The notes beneath the pieces are model-generated. The model was not told the DNA's origin. It worked only from the letters and a program-made list of their open reading frames with translations, and ran no database searches. From Typha latifolia (taxonomy: Eukaryota; Streptophyta; Magnoliopsida; Poales; Typhaceae), in contig CM034100.1 of assembly GCA_019914945.1 (NCBI GenBank), positions 5,903,209-5,967,208 of the forward strand: 64,000 bases of DNA, given 5' to 3'. Made by a program: the position numbers and the translations under genes. Below, in pieces: positions 59,301 to 64,000 of the stretch (position 1 is its first letter; each line of letters opens with the position of its first letter).

Positions 59301-62300
59301 GTAACCTCCGGAGGTGCCTCTCACATTTTTCAAGTTGCCCTTTTATATCCCTAGAAAGATAGCCTCTAGAAAAACCTAATTTAGTATAATGAGAATAGAC
59401 TAAATAAAATTGTTCAAAATAGATCTGGAGGTCGGAACGTGTTGTGCTTCCTACTGTATTTTGTTCCAACAGGCTTCAAACGTTGGAAAGAATTGCTCTA
59501 TGAAAACCCCCATTCGAACGGGTTTTCAACGTTTGAAGTCTTTAGACAGCCATTCGAACGTCTTTCCCACGTTGGATACCACTTGTTTTTTGCTGATACA
59601 TTTCTTCAAGCCATGCATATCACGTTCAAATGGAACTGCATTCCGAAAAATTGTTCGAACGAGTTTCCAACACTAATAAAAATCAAACTTCGTGGGAAGA
59701 ATCCTTTGAACGAAATGATCCGATTTGAACAGGAGAGTTTCTTTTGCCTCCAAGATGTGTTTTTGGTCTTTATAATAAAATTTAACTAGTTACAACTCAT
59801 AGGGTTTTTTTTTTATCACAAATTAACCAAGTACATGGCATATGCATTCATATTTATAAGCACTTGAATTTTGGAACATCTAGACTTGCTAAAATTTCAA
59901 AATTGATTAAAAATAGCAAAATAATTAATGGTAGATAGATATTCGTATCTATTAAGCTATTAGTAGATAGAGTTCTAAAGCTCAAATAAGTTCAATAAAC
60001 CCTATGTAGGTTTGTTTTATGAGGTTTGGCCAAGAGATCGTAGAAATTGTTTTGCTGGATATATGAGTGCATAAGCTACATTTTAGAGCAGCACTTGAAT
60101 AGATTACATGGTGTTACAATATAAAATATAAAGATCACCGTTCTTTAACTACTTAAGCTTTTAGATTTGTTATGAATTAATATAATATCAAAGCGGGAGG
60201 TCCCATGTTCGAATCTTGCAAGGCCATCTTGTCAATTAAATAAAAATAATCATCCACCCATTTATGTCAAATCCACTTCTTGGCCTATCATAATGTCTCA
60301 AGACTAGAAGTAAGGGTAAGCATTGGAATATAAGAGATAAAAACCACTATTCTCTTAACAAATTAAGTTTTTAGAGTAGTTGGTGAATTAATAATTTAAA
60401 AAATAATTACATATTTTATATGATATGTTGGAATATAAAAGATAGAAACTATCATTCCTTAACAATTTAAGTTTTGAGAGTAATTGGTGAATTAACATGG
60501 TATCAGAGTAGGAGCTTTTAGGTTTGAATCTTGTTAGCCTTGACCATTGTCTAAAAGAAAAAAAAAATCTCTACTTATTTAAGTCAAATCTATTTTTAGC
60601 CGAAAAGTAAGGGAGAGTTAAAATATAAAACACAAAATTTTATCGTTCTCAAACAGTTTAAGTTTTTAGATTAGTTAGTGAGTTAATATGATAACTATAT
60701 ATTACATTTGTGCAACCAATTAATTATCTAACCATTTTTCCTCTGCCGATAACTGAAAGAGTTATCTTGTGGTCTTATGTTCTTTCTGATAAGCAGGTTT
60801 AACAAGCCACTTCAAGCATCTGTTCATGCTGTGACTAACGGAACTTTATGGGCTTTGAAGCGGGAAGATTTCCGTGGAATTCTAATGTCTGAATTTACTA
60901 ATTTATCATCATTGAAGTTGCTCCGATCAGTAGAGCTTTTCTCAAGATTAACAATCTTACATCTGAGCCACATTGCTGAGTTGCTCACTGAAGTTTCTTT
61001 TGCAGATGGACAAGTAATAATTGATAAGGTACCTGGCAAAAGACCTATGTGATTCATATAACATGTTATATCTACTTAAAACTACAGATAAACATGTCAT
61101 CCGAGAGTTATTTCAGATATATTTTGCAAGATTCAAAATGCCCATGCAGAAGACACAAGTTCTTGCATCCTATTTTATCTGCATCAAAGCACTCCACGTA
61201 GTATGATATGATGCATTAGATTTGAAACTTATTGATGCATCAGATATTCTTTTTCAGAGCTAACAAATTTTCCTTTTCAGATATTTTGATAAGATAAAAT
61301 GACAGGGTTTGATTGTTTCAAAGCTATCGATCCAGAACACCTATGCACCAACTCTCTATGTATTGCACTGTATATATAACTTGCCATTTTGATTATATAT
61401 ATATATATAATTTGAGAGAGAGAGAGAGATTCCTTTGAGGGTGTTGAGGCCTCACTTCTTTCAAGTGAAATCATTGGTATAAAACTCATATTTGTGCTGC
61501 AGATCCATGCCATTACATGTCATTTTCAAAGTTAAAGTTGGAAATATTTAGGGATAAAAATATTCCATTGGAAGTCTTTTGCCAAATGAAGATGAACTAC
61601 ACAATAGTTTTAATCATGTAATCATATCGCAAATGTAGTATTAGGTATTTAAATTAGTAATATCTTAATTTAAATTTATTAACTTAGTTGGATGATGTTA
61701 AACCATAAAATTAAGAGAATTCCTCATATTTCTATTACATTGGAATTCTGGGACTATGTGACATGTGTAGGGTTATAAATGAGTTGAGCTCGAGTGAGCT
61801 AAAGCCTAGCTCATGAGCAGGGTTGGCTCAACGTTTATAGGGGACTTGGGCAAAATTTCTAAATAGAACCCTTTCTAAAATGAGTAATACTAAATTGTAA
61901 AAACTATAATACACATTAAAACTTATTTTTTATTATTAAAATAGAACCAAGTGATCTAATTATATGAAAATGTATCTATGAAGAAAATATGACTCTTAAT
62001 TTTTTGTATTTATGGAAGTACATCTATATATGTAGTAAATTATATGTATTTAGAAAATATGAGGCCCCTTTCTAAGTGGGGCCCTAGGCGGCCGCCTCAA
62101 TAGCTTAGCTATTGAGCTGGCCCTGCTCCCTTGGTTCAATAGGTAATTTTTAGCTCGAGCTGGAAATTGTCGGCTCGAGATCGGCTCATTTCAAGCTCAA
62201 GAAAGGTCAAGCTTGGCTTGGTAGCTTGACAAAATCAACAAAGCAGATCTGCAGCTAGGGAAAAATGGGCTGCTGGGCAATTGAAAAAATTAAAAAGAAA

Positions 62301-64000
62301 ACAAACAGAACTCAAGCATATCATATAGCATAAAGATAATGTCTGGATCAGAAATGCAGCTGTGCTATTGTTTTCCAGTGTGCACAGGAAAAAAGATACT
62401 TGTTTGCAAAATGTGATTCAAAAGGAACTTGGTATCTCTCTGAACATGACTTTTTTTTTATTAGCACTGACCTATGCCTCTGTATGAGTAGATGATGAGT
62501 AGAAAAGCTACCTGAAATTTCACAAGAACCAAATCAATGAGTACTGTAATTGTTGGTGGTCCTCTAATTTCCCAAAATGGAAAGAAACAGACAAAAGTGA
62601 TGATTCCAATTATACCAATCAGTCTGATCAGTAGTAGCAGCCACAGTCATGACTTTTGATGTAGAGATCCGATGATTGGAATACTTTTAGTGCCAACCAA
62701 GCATTGGTTGGGACTTTATTGCATGAGGACCAACGGAGAGGATGCGGTGGAGGTGCATCCCTCAAAGTGGCTTATCAAAAATATCTTAAGATAAGAAGTG
62801 AGGAGAATGTTAGAATAGAAAAGATAACCACCATTCTCTAACAACTTAAGCATAACTAACATAAGCATGGGTGAAACCACACACGCACGTGTTTGCATCC
62901 TTTTGCATTTGAGAATGCAACTGCATGCATATGTGACTGTGCATGTGTCTTTTTGTGTATGTGGGTAAATATATAATGTGTGTATGAATGAAGATTACAC
63001 CCTATGATATGTCCTTACAATATAATGTCTGTATGAATATAAATGTTTGAATAGCATGATATTTTGTTGTTGAATGAAATGCTTCTTGTCTTACTAGTCT
63101 GCTGATTTTACCAATATCTTCTACAGAATGACAGTCCATCTTCACTTTATATTATTCGAAAAGGTCGTGTGAGGCTGAGATATTCACCAGATCTTCTGAG
63201 TCCAAATGTGTGCAGCACTCTGTATTCTCATCTTGACCAGGGGCATCACACCCTAGACAATGGTGACCACGTTATTGAGATGGCAGAGGGAAACCATTTT
63301 GGAGAATGGGCTCTCATTGGCGAGAGTACCAGCTCTTTAACTGTGGTTTCAATAGGTGATGTGATCTGTGCAGTTATTACAAAGGAGAAGTTTGATTCAG
63401 TAGTTGGGCCTTTATCAAAACTTCCACAGGATGATGACATGTATGTTTTATATTGATGCCTGCATATATGTACATTTATTATGTTTCTTGTCTTTCTCAG
63501 TATATTTTTGCTTAAGATTCACTATGTTATCCAGGTTGAAAGATTCTAGTGTTTCTTCTAAGAGGTGCGATTTAAATGATGATGTTGCTTTAGGAATGAG
63601 GTTTCAGTTCTCTGAATTGGTATGGGGTTAGTACCTTCATTATTTTTTCTAGAACATGGATGCATATATATTCAGCAGAAATCTGATGTTAAGATAGTCA
63701 AGTTTTGATAATTGCACTTTCATAGGAATGGAGAACGGGCATATATGCAACTGACTGTAGTGAGATTGGTCTTGTCGTGGTGAAAGGTTCTGGTTGGTAT
63801 ATATTTTTACTTCTTTTATTGCCGTAGTGTTATGTTAACTTTTGATTTAACTATGTCCTCTGTTTTGATGACTAATATGATAACAGGAAATCTTTTTATA
63901 CTTTCAGTAACTATCGGAATCTGTACTAAGTACAATCACAAGCTTATACTAATTTTCTTTGCTTCTGTATTTGACTGTCTGCCAGATAGTATGCTAAGCC
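47329..64000 (+). CDS. PP2C phosphatase fused to two cyclic-nucleotide-binding domains (kinase part off window)
   Basis: Homologue of the plant At2g20050-type protein (PP2C, two CNB domains, AGC kinase). Exons: 47329-48351, 49531-49662, 49748-49963, 50097-50222, 50295-50357, 52046-52128, 60797-61028, 63127-63440, 63535-63619, 63726-63792, 63986 onward; all phases agree, about 785 residues. The ATG at 47329 gives MGCLYS, an N-myristoylation signal plus a possible palmitoyl Cys3. PP2C metal-binding motifs are DGHG (131-134), GDSRAV (207-212), SDG (326-328) and DDIT (371-374), so the phosphatase looks competent. CNB-A has [16 protein letters not shown] (542-557) and [20 protein letters not shown] (683-698). 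Both keep the sugar-binding Gly-Glu but lack the usual phosphate-binding Arg. The kinase domain, expected after KGSD-SMLS, is beyond 64000. The 8.7-kb intron 52129-60796 holds a whole Copia element. Confidence 0.92.
48352..49530 (+). other. First coding-region intron of the PP2C/CNB gene
   Basis: 1.18-kb intron with GTAAGT donor and TTTCAG acceptor. No repeat or gene recognised. Retention would add 38 codons and then a stop. Confidence 0.7.
50358..52045 (+). other. PP2C/CNB intron with a TRIM-like fragment
   Basis: 1.69-kb intron. At about 50930-51180 it contains CTTAAGTTTTTAGATCAATGG...TCTAACATGG, then AAGTTCAAACTCTGAAC and CCTATTATCTTTTATC, matching the fragment at 26960-27160. Otherwise AT-rich with no gene. 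Confidence 0.5.
52592..53567 (-). repeat. 3' LTR of the intronic Copia element
   Basis: About 975 bp, aligning with 58859-59752. Its distal part has at least five TTCGAA words (about 53146 to 53545). It ends at TTTTAACCA next to the RNase H remnant. Confidence 0.8.
53568..53767 (-). pseudogene. Copia RNase H remnant
   Basis: On the minus strand: [17 protein letters not shown], then [20 protein letters not shown], and [12 protein letters not shown], the DRKSTSG signature of Copia RNase H. Everything after this signature is deleted before the LTR begins. Confidence 0.8.
53777..54780. mobile_element. 1-kb TIR element nested in the Copia RT/RNase H region
   Basis: Copia coding similarity stops at both sides of this block and resumes beyond it. 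The ends are short inverted repeats (left ATGAAGCACG, right CGTGCTTCAT). The flanks AACTACTGC (53768-53776) and GACTACAGC (54781-54789) agree in 7 of 9 bases, a 9-bp target duplication as made by Mutator-like elements. The interior has GGACACGTGT-like words near both ends, a CT-rich tract (54170-54385) and an AT-rich half, with no transposase. Confidence 0.65.
54180..54385. repeat. CT-rich simple repeat tract
   Basis: Runs of (CT)n and CCCTCC blocks over about 200 bp. They generate artefactual Ser/Leu-rich frames on one strand and Arg/Glu-rich on the other. Confidence 0.9.
54790..55960 (-). pseudogene. Copia reverse transcriptase remnant
   Basis: Minus-strand reading gives [15 protein letters not shown] (RT catalytic YxDD) at about 55039-55083, the region between it and [11 protein letters not shown] near 54800, and upstream thumb/finger pieces to about 55960, with several frameshifts. 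It continues directly from the integrase at higher coordinates. Confidence 0.78.
55965..57181 (-). pseudogene. Copia protease and integrase remnant
   Basis: The minus strand shows, from 57181 downward: [16 protein letters not shown] (protease active site and pre-integrase lead), [16 protein letters not shown], integrase core [18 protein letters not shown] and [13 protein letters not shown] near 56500-56600, and an integrase C-terminal part [13 protein letters not shown] at about 56080-56120. The first 155 codons are still open; the integrase core is frameshifted. Confidence 0.82.
57200..58850 (-). pseudogene. Copia gag remnant with zinc knuckle
   Basis: Minus strand, frameshifted near 58470. 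It has a [24 protein letters not shown] gag start, then [38 protein letters not shown], a CCHC knuckle [14 protein letters not shown] at about 57950-57992 followed by [13 protein letters not shown], and a coiled-coil tail ([20 protein letters not shown]). Closely parallels the gag at 7117-8590. Confidence 0.82.
58859..59752 (-). repeat. 5' LTR of the intronic Copia element
   Basis: About 890 bp, pairing with 52592-53567. It ends CTTTTGCCTCCA. It has TTCGAA words near 59514, 59554 and 59654. The primer binding site lies at about 58844-58858 on its inner side. Confidence 0.8.
60112..60392 (+). mobile_element. TRIM-like mini LTR element (copy 1)
   Basis: Terminal direct repeats of about 71 bp (60112-60182 and about 60321-60392; shared words are AATATAA, ACTTAAGCTTTTAGA/ATTAAGTTTTTAGA and GAATTAATA) flank 138 bp. 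A primer-site-like TAATATCAAAGCGGG follows the left repeat and AGAAGTAAGGG, a purine tract, precedes the right one. No coding capacity. Whole element about 281 bp. Confidence 0.65.
60426..60688 (+). mobile_element. TRIM-like mini LTR element (copy 2)
   Basis: Left repeat 60426-60497 runs from TGTTGGAATATAAAAGATAG to GGTGAATTAACA, immediately followed by the canonical primer site TGGTATCAGAG (60498-60508). A purine tract AGTAAGGGAGA (60606-60616) precedes a diverged right repeat to about 60688. About 263 bp, ending 108 bp upstream of the host exon at 60797. Confidence 0.7.
61029..63126 (+). other. PP2C/CNB intron with nested small transposons
   Basis: 2.1-kb intron. It contains (TA)n and (GA)n microsatellites (about 61394-61430), a TAGGGTTATAAATGAG-type hAT-like MITE start at 61768, a nested TIR element (61815-62128), and at 62795-62880 a purine tract plus TGTTAGAATAGAAAAGATAACC, an isolated start of the TRIM-like terminal repeat. 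Confidence 0.6.
61815..62128. mobile_element. Small TIR element nested in a GAGCTC-rich MITE
   Basis: 314 bp framed by GAGCAGGGTTGGCTCAA and TTGAGCTGGCCCTGCTC, inverted repeats of 17 bases with three mismatches. On either side are GAGC/CTCGAG-rich sequences of a TAGGG-type MITE beginning at 61768 that it seems to interrupt. No clear target duplication or coding region. Confidence 0.6.

Larger units (their letters stand above)
52592..59752 (-). mobile_element. Antisense Copia retrotransposon in an intron of the PP2C/CNB gene
   Basis: Two LTRs in direct orientation (52592-53567 and 58859-59752; both start AAAAAAC.TAAACAC.T.CTAGACAAAGAACACTA) enclose gag, protease, integrase and RT read on the minus strand. 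A Met-tRNA-like primer site (TAGTATCAGAGTAGG) lies next to the right LTR. The RNase H region is truncated just before the 3' LTR, and a 1-kb TIR element splits the RT/RNase H region. Frameshifts and stops show it is inactive. It is opposite in orientation to the host gene. Same family as the gag-only element at 6816-9349. Confidence 0.88.

Noticed and set aside
60200..60225. tRNA-like B-box word (GTTCGAATC) suggesting a SINE
   Set aside because: No A-box at the right distance or poly(A) tail; direct terminal repeats and a primer binding site fit a TRIM element better.

Overview
This is a stretch of nuclear DNA from a flowering plant. It is AT-rich, contains GT/AG introns of up to 8.7 kb, and carries three recognisable host genes, all on the + strand, in a matrix of plant retrotransposons and small DNA transposons. 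No bacterial-style operon, CRISPR array, rRNA or tRNA gene was seen. I cannot name the species from sequence alone.

Host genes. (1) The 3' part of a xyloglucan endotransglucosylase/hydrolase gene (XTH, cell-wall remodelling) occupies 120-1173; its first exon or exons lie left of the window. (2) A plant ASCC1-like gene runs from about 15.8 to 37.9 kb (coding), with a KH RNA-binding domain followed by a 2H-phosphoesterase (LigT/AKAP7-like) domain. It has at least 12 exons and its introns are inflated by nested mobile elements. (3) A gene encoding a protein phosphatase 2C fused to two cyclic-nucleotide-binding domains starts at 47329 and runs off the right edge. Its Arabidopsis counterpart, the At2g20050 type, also carries a protein kinase domain, which would lie beyond position 64000.

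Layout. 1-1.2 kb: XTH end. 2.1-9.65 kb: a graveyard of Copia and Gypsy pieces, including a Copia element with an internally inverted integrase segment and a gag-only Copia element. 11.3-13.8 kb: a Mutator-like terminal-inverted-repeat element with another TIR element nested inside. 14-38 kb: the ASCC1-like gene. Its introns hold a hAT-like MITE with a perfect 8-bp target duplication, a LINE remnant, a small non-autonomous LTR element with an intact Met-tRNA primer binding site, a MITE split by a 1.3-kb insertion, a large foldback (arms of about 1.25-1.33 kb) and a perfect 3 x 111-bp tandem repeat. 38-46.5 kb: intergenic, with an antisense L1-type LINE remnant. 46.6-64 kb: the PP2C/CNB gene. 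One 8.7-kb intron contains a whole antisense Copia element (itself split by a 1-kb TIR element) and two adjacent very short LTR elements (TRIM-like).

The three host genes have no obvious joint pathway. The XTH acts in the wall, the ASCC1-like protein probably in RNA-related nuclear work, and the phosphatase/CNB protein in signalling at a membrane (N-terminal myristoylation signal). I found no clearly undescribed biological system. The items most worth a second look are the intronic foldback, the TRIM pair, the TTCGAA-rich LTR family, the missing arginines in both cyclic-nucleotide pockets, and the NAGNAG acceptor and first-exon phase problem in the ASCC1-like gene.
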